From Achromobacter sp. Bel (GTDB taxonomy: Bacteria; Pseudomonadota; Gammaproteobacteria; Burkholderiales; Burkholderiaceae_B), in contig NZ_JABBJN010000025.1 of the NCBI RefSeq assembly GCF_012928505.1, positions 29,240 to 93,239 on the forward strand: 64,000 nucleotides of DNA. Direction: 5' to 3'. This document shows, in pieces, positions 9,237 through 18,124 of this stretch. A program made the translations under genes and the position numbers. The notes under the pieces were generated by a model. It did not search any database, was not told the origin of the DNA, and was given only the letters and a program-made list of their open reading frames with translations. The first letter of the stretch is position 1, and the number at the start of each line of letters is the position of its first letter.

Positions 9237-10226
9237 TCAGTCTTTCAGCGCATTCATCCGGGCCACGCCTCGGGCGGCTTGCCCGTCGCCCAGGGTATTG
9301 CGCACCCAGATCAGTTCGGCGGCGATCGCCACGGCGATCTCGGCCGGCGTTTTGCTGGCGATGCGCAGGCCCACCGGGCCATGCAGGCGGGCGATCTGGC
9401 CGTCGTCCAGGTCGAACAACCGAAGCCGTTCGCGCCGTTTCTCCTGGTTGGCGCGCGAGCCCAATGCGCCGACGTAGAACGCGCGCGATTTCAATGCTTC
9501 CAAGAGCGCCATGTCGTCAAGCTTGGGGTCATGGGTGACGGCCACGATCGCGGTGCGTTCATCGGTGCCGATCTCCAGCACCGCATCGTCCGGCATGCTG
9601 GTCAGCAGCGTGGCCCGGGACGCATTCCAATCGGTAAAGAACTCTTCGCGCGGATCGCAGACCGTGACGTGGAATTCCAGCGTCGCGGCGATATCGGCCA
9701 AGACGCGGGCCGTCTGGTTCGCGCCGATGATCAGTAGCCGCCACCGCGGCCCGTACACGCTGCGGAAGATCCGGCCATCGAAATCGGGCCCGTCGGCGGG
9801 GCCGGCAGGCGAAATCGAGGTATGGCCGTCCAGCAGATCCACCGTGCGCTGGATCAGGCGATGCTCGCGGATCGACGCCAGCACCCGGTCCAGCCATACG
9901 GTGTCGCGCAGCCGTTCGCTGATCAGGCGCAGCGTACCGCCGCAAGGCAGGCCGAAGCGCGCGGCCTCGTCCCGCGTGACGCCATAGGTCAGGCGGGCGG
10001 GGGCGTCCTCCAGCGCGCCGGCGCGGGCCCGCGCGATCAGATCGTCCTCGATGCAGCCGCCTGATACCGATCCGGCGACGCGGCCGTCGTCTCGCACCGC
10101 CAGCATGGCGCCCGCTTGCCGCGGCGCCGAGCCCCAGGTCTGCACAACAGTGATCAAGTGCACGCGGCTACCCGCGGCGACCCAGTCGCGGGCAAGTTGC
10201 AGTACATCCAGGTCCAGGGCGTTCAT
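9237..10226 (-). CDS. XdhC/CoxF-family maturation factor for a molybdenum hydroxylase
   Basis: 329 residues from the ATG at 10226 (MNALDLDV). The N-terminal XdhC part has GSAPRQAGAML, GSVSGGCIE and LPCGGT. The C-terminal half is a Rossmann domain (LLIIGANQTARVLADIA) ending in a conserved GLRIASKTPAEIAVAIAAELI. XdhC proteins bind molybdenum cofactor, help its sulfuration and insert it into xanthine-dehydrogenase-family enzymes. The only such enzyme in the window is the hydroxylase at 19968-24423, so this is its likely client. A regulator-type palindrome at 10283 suggests co-regulation despite the distance. Confidence 0.88.
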   Translation of the reverse strand: MNALDLDVLQLARDWVAAGSRVHLITVVQTWGSAPRQAGAMLAVRDDGRVAGSVSGGCIEDDLIARARAGALEDAPARLTYGVTRDEAARFGLPCGGTLRLISERLRDTVWLDRVLASIREHRLIQRTVDLLDGHTSISPAGPADGPDFDGRIFRSVYGPRWRLLIIGANQTARVLADIAATLEFHVTVCDPREEFFTDWNASRATLLTSMPDDAVLEIGTDERTAIVAVTHDPKLDDMALLEALKSRAFYVGALGSRANQEKRRERLRLFDLDDGQIARLHGPVGLRIASKTPAEIAVAIAAELIWVRNTLGDGQAARGVARMNALKD

Positions 10227-10282
10227 CGGTTTCTCACAGGGGAAATGCGGTGGCGGCAGAAGGGCGCCGGCACGGTTTATGT

Positions 10283-10294
10283 TCACTGTACTGA
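10283..10294. promoter_or_regulatory. PicR-type operator upstream of the xdhC-like gene
   Basis: TCACTGTACTGA differs from the TCAGTATACTGA consensus at two positions, one of them in the conserved left half-site. It lies 57 bases upstream of the xdhC-like start on the minus strand. Confidence 0.5.
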
Positions 10295-10395
10295 TGAATT
10301 GACGAGATGTCTCTAGTGTCTATCCCTACCTATTTTCGCGCCTTTTCCGGCGGGTTCGGAAGGCGTCTCGCCGGCCCCGGGATTTCCCTAATTGG

Positions 10396-10427
10396 TCAGT
10401 ACGCTGACTATAAAGTCAGTATACTGA
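10396..10427. promoter_or_regulatory. Tandem PicR-type operators, one a perfect palindrome
   Basis: TCAGTACGCTGA (10396-10407) and the perfect palindrome TCAGTATACTGA (10416-10427) are spaced exactly 20 bases, about two helical turns, so two dimers would bind the same face of the DNA. They lie in the 352-base divergent spacer between the xdhC-like gene and the decarboxylase. Apart from the operators at 10283, 10396-10427 and 10506, I see no gene in this spacer. Confidence 0.7.
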
Positions 10428-10505
10428 CGTAAATTCGGAAGCCGGACGGTGCGCATTCCCCCTGCGGGGATGCCGTCCGGTGTTCCGGTTGTTCCAATCA
10501 AATAG

Positions 10506-10530
10506 TCAGTGTACTGATAATAGGTACTGA
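10506..10530. promoter_or_regulatory. PicR-type operator and half-site before the decarboxylase operon
   Basis: TCAGTGTACTGA at 10506-10517 is followed 13 bases later by a half-site ending TACTGA (10525-10530). They lie 50-70 bases upstream of the ATG at 10579, where a repressor would block the plus-strand promoter. Confidence 0.65.
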
Positions 10531-10578
10531 CATGCCGGGGCGGGGCAGGCGCCGCGCCATCACACTGGGAGCAGGGGA

Positions 10579-11541
10579 ATGAGCAAAGTGCGCAAGATCG
10601 CGTTCGAGGAGCACTACACCGCGGTTGGATTCAAGGATTATTCAAAGAGTTTCGCGCAGCATATCGATCCCGCCGTGCTGGCCGACCTGGCGGCGCGGCT
10701 GGTGGATTTCGATGAGGTCCGGCTGGGCGAAATGGACCGCGCCGGCATCGACTACGTCATCCTGTCGCAGACCGGCCCCGGCGTGCAGGCGGAAGCCGAT
10801 GCCGCGGTGGCGCTCAACCGCGCCAAGGAGAACAACGATTTCCTGGTCAGCCAGATCGCGCGCCATCCGACCCGGTACGGCGGCTTCGCCACGTTGCCCA
10901 TGCACGACCCCCGCGTCGCCGCGGCTGAGCTGGCGCGTTGCGTCAAGCAACTGGGCTTCAAGGGCGCGCTGATCAACGGCCACACCAACGGCGTCTATTA
11001 CGACGACCGCGCCTATGACCCATTCTGGGAGCAGGTGCAGGAACTGGATGTGCCGATCTACCTGCATCCGAGCGATCCCTATGTCATTCCGCAGGCTTAT
11101 TCAGGCCACCCGGAGCTGGTGGGGGCGTCGTGGGGCTGGGGCGTCGAGACCGCCACGCACGCGCTGCGGCTGTTGTTCGGCGGCGTGTTCGACCGCTATC
11201 CCGGCGTCAAGCTCATCCTGGGGCACATGGGCGAAGGCCTGCCGTTCCAGCGGTGGCGCTTCGACAGTCGTTTCGCGGTCTATTCGCACGGCATCAAGCT
11301 GGCGCGCGCGCCGTCGGAATACCTGGGCAGCAACATCGTCATCACCACGTCCGGTGTCTGTTCGCCTCCCACGTTGACGGCCGCCATTGCCGAAATGGGC
11401 CGCGAAGCGGTGATGTTCTCGGTGGATTACCCCTATGAATCGACGGCGCTGGCCGCCGAGTTCATCGAGCAGACGCCGATGGACGACGCCACCCGAAACC
11501 TGGTCTGCCACGGCAACGCGCAGCGCCTGTTCAAACTCTGA
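10579..11541 (+). CDS. picC: Amidohydrolase-2 decarboxylase, 3,6-dihydroxypicolinate decarboxylase (PicC) type
   Basis: 320 residues of the ACMSD / gamma-resorcylate decarboxylase family. Expected metal and catalytic residues are visible: Glu and His in IAFEEHY near the N-terminus (replacing the HxH of hydrolases), His in YLHPSDP, His in ILGHMGEGLPF, and Asp in FSVDYPYES. Decarboxylases of this family remove a carboxyl group next to a ring hydroxyl. In the picolinate route this would turn 3,6-dihydroxypicolinate into 2,5-dihydroxypyridine, the substrate of the dioxygenase three genes downstream. It is the first gene of a five-gene operon with short gaps. Confidence 0.82.
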   Translation: MSKVRKIAFEEHYTAVGFKDYSKSFAQHIDPAVLADLAARLVDFDEVRLGEMDRAGIDYVILSQTGPGVQAEADAAVALNRAKENNDFLVSQIARHPTRYGGFATLPMHDPRVAAAELARCVKQLGFKGALINGHTNGVYYDDRAYDPFWEQVQELDVPIYLHPSDPYVIPQAYSGHPELVGASWGWGVETATHALRLLFGGVFDRYPGVKLILGHMGEGLPFQRWRFDSRFAVYSHGIKLARAPSEYLGSNIVITTSGVCSPPTLTAAIAEMGREAVMFSVDYPYESTALAAEFIEQTPMDDATRNLVCHGNAQRLFKL

Positions 11542-11562
11542 TCCCCGGAAAAAGGAGCAACC

Positions 11563-12315
11563 ATGCAGAGACCCTTCCGTATCGGCCAGATCGTGCCGAG
11601 CTCGAACACGACGATGGAAACCGAGATCCCCGCGATGCTGCTGGCGCGCCAGCAGATCCGGCCGGAACGTTTCACGTTCCATTCCAGCCGGATGCGCATG
11701 AAGAAGGTGGTGAAGGAGGAACTGGCGGCGATGGACGGCGAGTCCGACCGTTGCGCGGTGGAACTGAGCGACGCGCGGGTGGACGTGCTGGGATACGCCT
11801 GCCTGGTGGCCATCATGGCAATGGGCCATGGATATCACCGGGTATCGGAAAAGCGCCTGCAGGCGCACACGGCCACCAACGGCGCGGATGCGCCCGTGAT
11901 CACCAGCGCGGGGGCCCTGGTGGACGCCTTGACGGTGATCGGCGCGCGCCGCATCGTGGTGGTGGCCCCGTACATGAAGCCGTTGACCGAACTGGTGGTG
12001 GACTACATCCGCAACGAAGGCTTTGAGGTGGTGGACTACCGCGCGCTGGAGATCCCCGACAATCTGGACGTCGGCCGCCACGACCCGGCGCGGTTGCCGG
12101 AGATCGTCGCGCAGATGGACACCCGCGATGTCGACGCCATTGTGCTGTCGGCCTGCGTGCAGATGCCGTCGCTGCCGGCCATCGCCAAGGTCGAGGCGCA
12201 GACCGGCAAACCGGTGATCACCGCCGCCGTCGCCACCACCTACGCGATCCTGAAGTCGCTGGACCTGGAACCGGTAGTCCCCGGCGCGGGCGCGCTGCTG
12301 TCGGGCGCCTACTAA
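11563..12315 (+). CDS. picG: Maleate cis-trans isomerase (Asp/Glu racemase superfamily)
   Basis: 250 residues. It would convert maleate to fumarate, the last step of the 2,5-dihydroxypyridine (maleamate) route. Two catalytic cysteines expected for the superfamily are seen in LGYACLVAIM (about residue 81) and VLSACVQMPS (about residue 194). The N-terminal GQIVPSSNTTMETE also fits maleate isomerases. It starts 21 bases after picC with an AAGGAG site. Arylmalonate decarboxylase-like functions share this fold, but the neighbours favour maleate. Confidence 0.85.
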   Translation: MQRPFRIGQIVPSSNTTMETEIPAMLLARQQIRPERFTFHSSRMRMKKVVKEELAAMDGESDRCAVELSDARVDVLGYACLVAIMAMGHGYHRVSEKRLQAHTATNGADAPVITSAGALVDALTVIGARRIVVVAPYMKPLTELVVDYIRNEGFEVVDYRALEIPDNLDVGRHDPARLPEIVAQMDTRDVDAIVLSACVQMPSLPAIAKVEAQTGKPVITAAVATTYAILKSLDLEPVVPGAGALLSGAY

Positions 12316-12326
12316 GGAAGACGGCC

Positions 12327-13151
12327 ATGAGCACTTATCTCTATGGCGGCAACGTCCATGCCAATGGCATCCGCCAACACTACCTGCGCTACGGCGGCGG
12401 CCACGCGGCGGACCGCGATGCGGTCGTGATCGTGCCGGGCATCACCAGCCCCGCGGCCACGTGGGGCTTCGTGGGCGAGCGGTTCGGCAAGACGTTCGAC
12501 ACCTACATTCTTGACGTGCGCGGACGTGGCCTGTCGGAAGCCGGCGCATCGCTGGACTACAGCCTGGACGCCCAAGCCGCCGACGTGCTGGCCTTCGCGC
12601 AGGCGCTGGGACTGGAACGCTACAGCCTGGTCGGCCATTCCATGGGCGGGCGGATCGGCGTGCGCGCGGGCCGTACCCGGCCCGCCGGCCTGCGCCGCCT
12701 GGTCCTGGTCGACCCGCCGGTGTCCGGCCCTGGCCGCCGGCCGTATCCGGCCAAGCTGCCCTGGTATGTCGATTCCATGGCGCAGGCCCGCCACGGGATG
12801 GACGCCGAGGCCATGCGGGCCTTTTGCCCCAGTTGGACGGACGCGCAACGCCAACTGCGCGCCGAATGGCTGCACACCTGCGACGAACGCGCCATCATCC
12901 AGAGCTTTGACGCCTTCCAGACCGACGATATTCATGCCGACCTGCCGCGTCTGAATGTGCCGGTCCTGCTGGTGACAGCGGAAAAGGGCGACGTCGTGCT
13001 GGAAGACGACGCGGCCGAGATTGCGCGGCTGGCGCCGGGGACCCTGCACCACCGCGTGCCGGCGGCCGGGCACATGATCCCGTGGGATAACGAGGAAGGC
13101 TTCTACGCGGCCTTCGGCGATTTCCTGGGCGCGCCGCTGGCGCGGGCCTGA
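12327..13151 (+). CDS. picE: Alpha/beta hydrolase, N-formylmaleamate deformylase type
   Basis: 274 residues with an alpha/beta-hydrolase fold. The nucleophile elbow is GHSMGGR, there is an oxyanion-loop region IVPGITSPAATWG, a DVRGRGLSE segment, and a C-terminal catalytic His in PAAGHMIPWDN. In the nicotinate and picolinate routes the homologous NicD/PicE removes the formyl group from N-formylmaleamate, giving maleamate and formate. It lies between the isomerase and the ring-opening dioxygenase. The specificity call depends on this context. Confidence 0.82.
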   Translation: MSTYLYGGNVHANGIRQHYLRYGGGHAADRDAVVIVPGITSPAATWGFVGERFGKTFDTYILDVRGRGLSEAGASLDYSLDAQAADVLAFAQALGLERYSLVGHSMGGRIGVRAGRTRPAGLRRLVLVDPPVSGPGRRPYPAKLPWYVDSMAQARHGMDAEAMRAFCPSWTDAQRQLRAEWLHTCDERAIIQSFDAFQTDDIHADLPRLNVPVLLVTAEKGDVVLEDDAAEIARLAPGTLHHRVPAAGHMIPWDNEEGFYAAFGDFLGAPLARA

Positions 13152-13181
13152 ATCGCCGGGCCTTCACGCAAGGAGAGAATC

Positions 13182-14231
13182 ATGCCTGTAAGCGACTATG
13201 AACTGGTGAAAGCCTGGCAGCAGGTGCTGACCTTGTCCAACCTGCAGCCCGGCCAGTCCGTAACGGTGCTGACCAGCGCCGCGACCCACCCGCAAACGCT
13301 GTCAACCGCGCTGATCGCGGCGCAATCGATGGGGGCGGTGGTCAACCGGCTGGACTTGCCGCCCGTCAATGGTGAAAAGGCGTTAAGCCGCGATTCACTG
13401 GCCTATCTGGGCACCACGCCGCTGACCGGGAACATGCCCGCGATCGCGGCGCTGAAGGAAAGCGATCTGGTGCTGGATTTGATGACCCTGCTGTTTTCGC
13501 CGGAGCAGCACGAGATCCTGGCCACCGGCACCAAGATCCTGCTGGCCGTGGAGCCGCCCGAGGTGCTGGCGCGGCTGGTGCCGACGGAGGCGGACCGCGC
13601 GCGGGTGAAGGCCGCGGCGGCGCGCATCAGTGCGGCGCGCGAGATGAGCGTCGTGTCGGCGGCGGGTACGGACTTGCGTTGCCCGCTGGGCGAGTTCCCG
13701 GCGATCAGCGAATACGGGTTCGTGGACGAACCGGGGCGTTGGGATCATTGGCCCAGCGGCTTTGTGCTGACCTGGCCCAACGAACGCGGCGCCCACGGCA
13801 AGATCGTGATCGACGCGGGCGACATTCTGCTGCCGCAGAAGCTGTACGTGCGCTCGCCCATCGAACTGACGGTAGAGAACGGTTTCGCCACGCGCATTGA
13901 AGGCGGGGTCGACGCGGAGCTGCTGAGCGAGTACGTGGCGTCGTTCCGGGACCCCGAGGCGTACGCGATCTCGCATATCGGCTGGGGCCTGCAGCCGCGC
14001 GCGCACTGGACCACGCTGGGCCTGTACGACCGTGAAGCCACCATCGGCATGGACGCACGGGCGTACGAGGGCAATTTCCTGTTCTCGCTGGGGCCGAACA
14101 ACGAGGCGGGCGGCAGCCGCACCACCACCTGCCACATCGACATCCCGTTGCGCGGCTGCACCGTGCGGCTGGACGGCGAGGACGTGGTCCGCCAGGGCAA
14201 GGTGCTGGACGGCGCCGCCCCGCAGGAATAA
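13182..14231 (+). CDS. picD: 2,5-dihydroxypyridine 5,6-dioxygenase (NicX/PicD type)
   Basis: 349 residues, the usual length of NicX-type extradiol dioxygenases, which are structurally related to M29 leucyl aminopeptidases rather than to common ring-cleavage enzymes. It opens 2,5-dihydroxypyridine to N-formylmaleamate using Fe(II). The C-terminal TTTCHIDIPLRG contains an HxD typical of the iron site, and HIGWGLQPRAHW carries further conserved histidines. It follows the deformylase by 30 bases, with an AAGGAGAG ribosome site. Confidence 0.87.
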   Translation: MPVSDYELVKAWQQVLTLSNLQPGQSVTVLTSAATHPQTLSTALIAAQSMGAVVNRLDLPPVNGEKALSRDSLAYLGTTPLTGNMPAIAALKESDLVLDLMTLLFSPEQHEILATGTKILLAVEPPEVLARLVPTEADRARVKAAAARISAAREMSVVSAAGTDLRCPLGEFPAISEYGFVDEPGRWDHWPSGFVLTWPNERGAHGKIVIDAGDILLPQKLYVRSPIELTVENGFATRIEGGVDAELLSEYVASFRDPEAYAISHIGWGLQPRAHWTTLGLYDREATIGMDARAYEGNFLFSLGPNNEAGGSRTTTCHIDIPLRGCTVRLDGEDVVRQGKVLDGAAPQE

Positions 14232-14271
14232 GCCATGGCGCCAAGCAACCATCGATCAAGGAAACTGCTTC

Positions 14272-14892
14272 ATGCATGACGACATCTCCGCCTACGAACG
14301 CCAGGGCTTCGGCGCCACGATGGCCCCGAAGCCGCCCTATGGCCTGCTGATCGTGGACCTGGTCAACGGATTCGCCGATCCAGCCGTATTCGGCGGCGGC
14401 AACATCGCGCCGGCCATCGCGCAGACGACGCATCTGCTGGCGCATGCGCGCAGCCAGGGCTGGCCGGTGGCGCACAGCCGCATCGTGTTCGCCGACGACG
14501 ACGCCGACCACAACATCTTCACGCTGAAAGTCCCAGGCATGCTGACGCTGAAGGAAGCGCATCCCAACAGCGCGATCGTCCCTGAACTGACGCCTGCCGC
14601 CGGGGAACTGGTGGTGCGCAAGACGGTGCCTTCGGCGTTCTTCGGCACCGGCTTGGCGGCTTGGTTGTCGCAGCGCGGGGTGCAGACGCTGCTGGTGGCG
14701 GGCGCCGTCACCAGCGGCTGCGTGCGGGCAAGCGTCGTGGACGCGATGCAGTATGGCTTTCGGCCGCTGGTGGTGTCCGATTGCGTAGGCGACCGCGCCA
14801 TCGGCCCGCATGAGGCCAACCTGTTCGACATGCGACAGAAATACGCCACGGTGCTGACGCGCGAGGAAGCGGTGCGAGCGACGCTGGCCTGA
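14272..14892 (+). CDS. picF: Maleamate amidohydrolase (isochorismatase family)
   Basis: 206 residues of the cysteine hydrolase family. The catalytic triad is visible: Asp in GLLIVDLVNGF, Lys in VVRKTVPSAF and the nucleophile Cys in TSGCVRASVVDAM. NicF/PicF enzymes hydrolyse maleamate to maleate and ammonia. I use the ATG at 14272 (MHDDISAYERQGFG) with AAGGA upstream. It is the last gene of the plus-strand operon and is followed by a strong terminator. Confidence 0.86.
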   Translation: MHDDISAYERQGFGATMAPKPPYGLLIVDLVNGFADPAVFGGGNIAPAIAQTTHLLAHARSQGWPVAHSRIVFADDDADHNIFTLKVPGMLTLKEAHPNSAIVPELTPAAGELVVRKTVPSAFFGTGLAAWLSQRGVQTLLVAGAVTSGCVRASVVDAMQYGFRPLVVSDCVGDRAIGPHEANLFDMRQKYATVLTREEAVRATLA

Positions 14893-14906
14893 TGGCCTTC
14901 CAACGG

Positions 14907-14944
14907 AAAAGGGGTTGCGCCTAGTTGGCGCAACCCCTCTTTTT
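14907..14944. terminator. Bidirectional rho-independent terminator
   Basis: A perfect 12-bp stem (AGGGGTTGCGCC / GGCGCAACCCCT) with a five-base loop sits between the convergent picF gene and the oxygenase small-subunit gene. The right side runs into CTCTTTTT and the left side into AAAA, so it can stop transcripts from both strands. Confidence 0.9.
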
Positions 14945-14962
14945 GCGTTGGCGGCCGCCTGC

Positions 14963-15481
14963 CTACACGGGGTAGACCAGGTCGTTGGCCAGGATGGTGG
15001 TGTCGTACACCACCTGGCGCTCTTTCAGTTTGAGCACGCCGTCCTGCTGGGTGAAGCGGTCGTAGTAGGTGCCCGCCAGATGCAGGGTCGTGGGGCCTTC
15101 CACCAAGGTCTGCATCAGCATGAACGCGGCCTGGGCCTCGATGTCGCCGTCAGGCGATTCGCTGATCACGCGGGTGTTGCTGACCAGGTGTAGCATGTAT
15201 CGCGGGGCGAACATCTGGGTGCGCGAAATGGCCACGGCGCGGTCGTGCATCATGGCCCGGCCCTCGGCGTAGACCAGCCCCACCGGCAAGCCCAGCTCGG
15301 CGTTCTCGCGCGCGGTCACGCGGTACAGGCCGTCCTTGGTGAAGAAGTCGGGCCAGGCCTCGATCTGGCCGGCGTCCAGCGTCGCACAGTAGTCGGCGTG
15401 GAATTCCTCGATTTCCTGGCGCAGCGCGATGGCGCGTGCCGGATCGATCTTGCGGGGGGAAAATTCGAATCGGGTTCTCAT
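14963..15481 (-). CDS. Rieske oxygenase small (beta) subunit, PicB component
   Basis: 172 residues from the ATG at 15481 (MRTRFEFSPRKI), a SnoaL/ring-hydroxylating beta-subunit fold protein. Recognisable parts are IEEFHADYCATLDAGQIEAWPDFF, MMHDRAVAISRTQMFAPRYMLH and the C-terminal YDTTILANDLVYPV. Beta subunits have a mainly structural role in alpha3beta3 oxygenases. It follows the alpha subunit by 17 bases in a four-gene minus-strand operon. In the picolinate model the complex adds the 3-hydroxyl to 6-hydroxypicolinate. Confidence 0.86.
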   Translation of the reverse strand: MRTRFEFSPRKIDPARAIALRQEIEEFHADYCATLDAGQIEAWPDFFTKDGLYRVTARENAELGLPVGLVYAEGRAMMHDRAVAISRTQMFAPRYMLHLVSNTRVISESPDGDIEAQAAFMLMQTLVEGPTTLHLAGTYYDRFTQQDGVLKLKERQVVYDTTILANDLVYPV

Positions 15482-15498
15482 GTGTCTTGGTTCCTGCC

Positions 15499-16788
15499 TC
15501 AGAAGCCCATCACGCCGCGGTAGTAGCTGTACATCGAGCGGATCGCGGCCTCCGAAATCAACGTGTTCGACGTCCCTTGCTTGCCGGACTCCAGCTTCAG
15601 CACGTTGACGTCGGTGCTGGCGCGCCGCACGCCTTCCTGCACGAATTTCATGGCTTCGTTGTCTTCCAGGCCCAGGAAGCCGGCCGGCCCCATCAGGTTG
15701 CCCTGGCGCAGGCGATGGCGTTCCATTTCGGGCGTGTCGTCCTCGTAGCCGAACATGGTCCATTGCATGATCATGCTGTCGGGCCCGTTGGGCACGATCT
15801 GGCGCACGCCCAGCGTGTTCATCTCGCGCTGCACGATCAGGTTGGGCCACACCGTCTGCATTGTGACCGACCAGGGCGAGTCGAACTCCTTCACGAATTC
15901 CAGGAAGCGGTCGTCCTGCAGGTGCAGGCCGTCATGGAAGGAGCGCATTTCCTTCTTGTTCTCTTCGCTGACGGTGGCGTACTTGTCTTCGCTCTTGGCC
16001 GAGGCCATGGTGCCGTGGCGGCCGTGCACGGAATCGACAAGCATGGCCGATTTATTGCCGGCCACCAGCAGCCCGAACACCACCAGGAACGAATGCAGCA
16101 GGGTCGCGTGGTACGGATCCTTCAGGTTCTCGTGGTACATCTTCCAGTTGCAAGGCAACTCGTTGCGGTAGTAGCCGTGGATCTTTAGCTTCTTGCCAGG
16201 AAAAACCGTGTCGAAATCGGCCAGGATCTCGGGCGTCAGGTACTGGTCGATGGGTTCGACGTCAGCGTGATAGGACGCGAAGATGACGCCGTTGCGCGTC
16301 GTGACGTGGAGCTTACGCAGGCCGTGCTCGTCGTTTTTGAAGTCCTTGGGCATGCCGCCTTCGCGGTTCACGCCGCGCTTGAAGGGAATGCCTTGCAGAT
16401 TGCCTTTCAGATCGTACGACCATTGGTGGTAAGGGCAGACGAATTCCTTGGCGTTGCCTTGGCTATTGCGGCAGAACTCGGCGCCACGGTGGGCGCAGCG
16501 GTTTTCGAATACGTTGACCGAGCCGTCTTCGGCGCGCGAGACCACGACCGGCGTTGGCCCCACGTAAGAGCGCTTGTAGTCGCCCGGATTCGGCAGTTCG
16601 GCCTCAAGCGCCACGTAGTTCCAGGTTTTGCCGTGGAAGATCTTCTCGACTTCCTTGTCGTAGATGGCGCTGCTGGTGTAGACCCAGTCGGGGATGTAGT
16701 GCAGCGCGTCTTCCGGCCAGACACAGTCGGCTAGCGCTGCGTCCTTGGCGGCCACCGTGCGGCCGATGACGGTTTGTGATTGATACAT
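15499..16788 (-). CDS. Rieske oxygenase large (alpha) subunit, PicB component
   Basis: 429 residues from the ATG at 16788 (MYQSQTVIG), with AGGAG upstream. The Rieske [2Fe-2S] site is CAHRG plus CPYHQW (about residues 85-107). The mononuclear iron site is in ENLKDPYHATLLH (two His about residue 218), with an acidic ligand expected in the C-terminal half. It resembles anthranilate/salicylate-type alpha subunits. With the beta subunit, reductase and ferredoxin beside it, the enzyme has exactly four components, as PicB is described. The proposed reaction is hydroxylation of 6-hydroxypicolinate to 3,6-dihydroxypicolinate. Confidence 0.88.
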   Translation of the reverse strand: MYQSQTVIGRTVAAKDAALADCVWPEDALHYIPDWVYTSSAIYDKEVEKIFHGKTWNYVALEAELPNPGDYKRSYVGPTPVVVSRAEDGSVNVFENRCAHRGAEFCRNSQGNAKEFVCPYHQWSYDLKGNLQGIPFKRGVNREGGMPKDFKNDEHGLRKLHVTTRNGVIFASYHADVEPIDQYLTPEILADFDTVFPGKKLKIHGYYRNELPCNWKMYHENLKDPYHATLLHSFLVVFGLLVAGNKSAMLVDSVHGRHGTMASAKSEDKYATVSEENKKEMRSFHDGLHLQDDRFLEFVKEFDSPWSVTMQTVWPNLIVQREMNTLGVRQIVPNGPDSMIMQWTMFGYEDDTPEMERHRLRQGNLMGPAGFLGLEDNEAMKFVQEGVRRASTDVNVLKLESGKQGTSNTLISEAAIRSMYSYYRGVMGF

Positions 16789-16823
16789 GGAAAGCTCCTG
16801 TCGAGGCGGGGCAACAATGGAAT

Positions 16824-18122
16824 TCAGGGCGTGGCGGCGGGTTGCTGGCAGGCTTTCACCAGCGGCTTGAGCGCCACGGTTTCGTCGGCGTAGCGCTGCG
16901 GATCGATGCGCAGGCCTTGTTCGAACAACACGCGCAATTGGCGCAGGTCGCCGCCGGCGTTGATGGCGATGGCATGGACCGGCACGCCGTCGCGGTGGCC
17001 CAGCCAGATGAACTTGGGCACGTCGGCCCCGCTTTGGGGCGTCCCGCGGCAGGCATAGGCCAGGCCCGGTTGCGGCAGGCCCAGCATCTGCACGTTGCAG
17101 CCGAATTGGTCGGTCCAGAACCACGGATAGGGTTCGCCCGGCGCGGGCTGGCCCAGCATGCCGGCCGCGGCGGCGCGCGCCTGTTCATTGGCGTTCTGCC
17201 AAGACTCCAGCCGCAGGGCCATGTTCAGATGACGCCGGTGCTGGCTGGCGCAATCGCCGGCGGCGTAGACGTCGGGGGCGCTGCTGCGGCAGTCGGCGTC
17301 GACCGCGATGCCGCCGTTGGCGGGGTCCAGCGCCAGGCCGGCCTCGGCCGCCAGCGACACCTCGGGCGTCAGGCCGATGGCGACCACCACCACGTCGGCG
17401 TCGATCACGGCGTCGCCCTCTAATTCGATCGTGAAACGGGCCCGAGGGGGGACCGTGTCATCGGGATCGGGCCGCCGGGTGCAGCGTGCCATGCGCGCGT
17501 CCAGGCGCAGCGCCACGCCGGCGTGGCGGGTGCGTTCGGCCAGCCAGTCGGACAGGGCCGGCGGCAACACGCGTTCCAGCAGGCGCGGCGCGCTTTCCAG
17601 CACGGTTACCTGGGCGCCCAGGCCGCGCGCGGTGGAGGCCACTTCCAACCCCAGGAAACCGCCGCCGATGACGGCGACGCGCGCATCAGGCGTCAGGCTG
17701 GCGCGCAGCGCCGCCGCGTCATCGAGCGTCCTGATGTAGTGCACGCCGGCAGTGCCGCGGGGCAAGGTGGGCAATTCGCGCGCCCGGCCGCCGGTGGCAA
17801 GCAGGCAGCGGTGGTAGTTCAGGCGGCGCCCGTCGGCCAAGTGGACGAGATGGCCCGCGGAATCCAGCCGGACCACTTCGACGCCGGTCAACAAGCCGAT
17901 GCGCCGCTGTTCATAGAAGCCGCTGGGGTGGACGGCCGTCTGCGCATGCGCCTCGTTCGATTGCAGCACGGCCTTGGACAAGGGCGGGCGCTCGTAAGGG
18001 GCATGCGCCTCGCGGCCGATCAGCGTGATGGGGCCGTCATGGCCCAGGTCGCGCAAGGCTGCGGCGGCCACCGCGCCGGACTGCCCGGCGCCGATGATGA
18101 GGATCGAGTCGGCGTCAGCCAT
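16824..18122 (-). CDS. FAD-dependent ferredoxin reductase of the Rieske oxygenase
   Basis: 432 residues from the ATG at 18122 (MADADSILI). It is a rubredoxin/ferredoxin-NAD reductase family flavoprotein. The FAD site is IIGAGQSGAVAA, the NADH site VAVIGGGFLGLEVAS, and the second FAD motif VYAAGDCASQ. It transfers electrons from NAD(P)H to the Rieske ferredoxin encoded two bases upstream. The start follows the ferredoxin stop almost directly, so translation is probably coupled. Confidence 0.9.
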   Translation of the reverse strand: MADADSILIIGAGQSGAVAAAALRDLGHDGPITLIGREAHAPYERPPLSKAVLQSNEAHAQTAVHPSGFYEQRRIGLLTGVEVVRLDSAGHLVHLADGRRLNYHRCLLATGGRARELPTLPRGTAGVHYIRTLDDAAALRASLTPDARVAVIGGGFLGLEVASTARGLGAQVTVLESAPRLLERVLPPALSDWLAERTRHAGVALRLDARMARCTRRPDPDDTVPPRARFTIELEGDAVIDADVVVVAIGLTPEVSLAAEAGLALDPANGGIAVDADCRSSAPDVYAAGDCASQHRRHLNMALRLESWQNANEQARAAAAGMLGQPAPGEPYPWFWTDQFGCNVQMLGLPQPGLAYACRGTPQSGADVPKFIWLGHRDGVPVHAIAINAGGDLRQLRVLFEQGLRIDPQRYADETVALKPLVKACQQPAATP

Positions 18123-18124
18123 GC

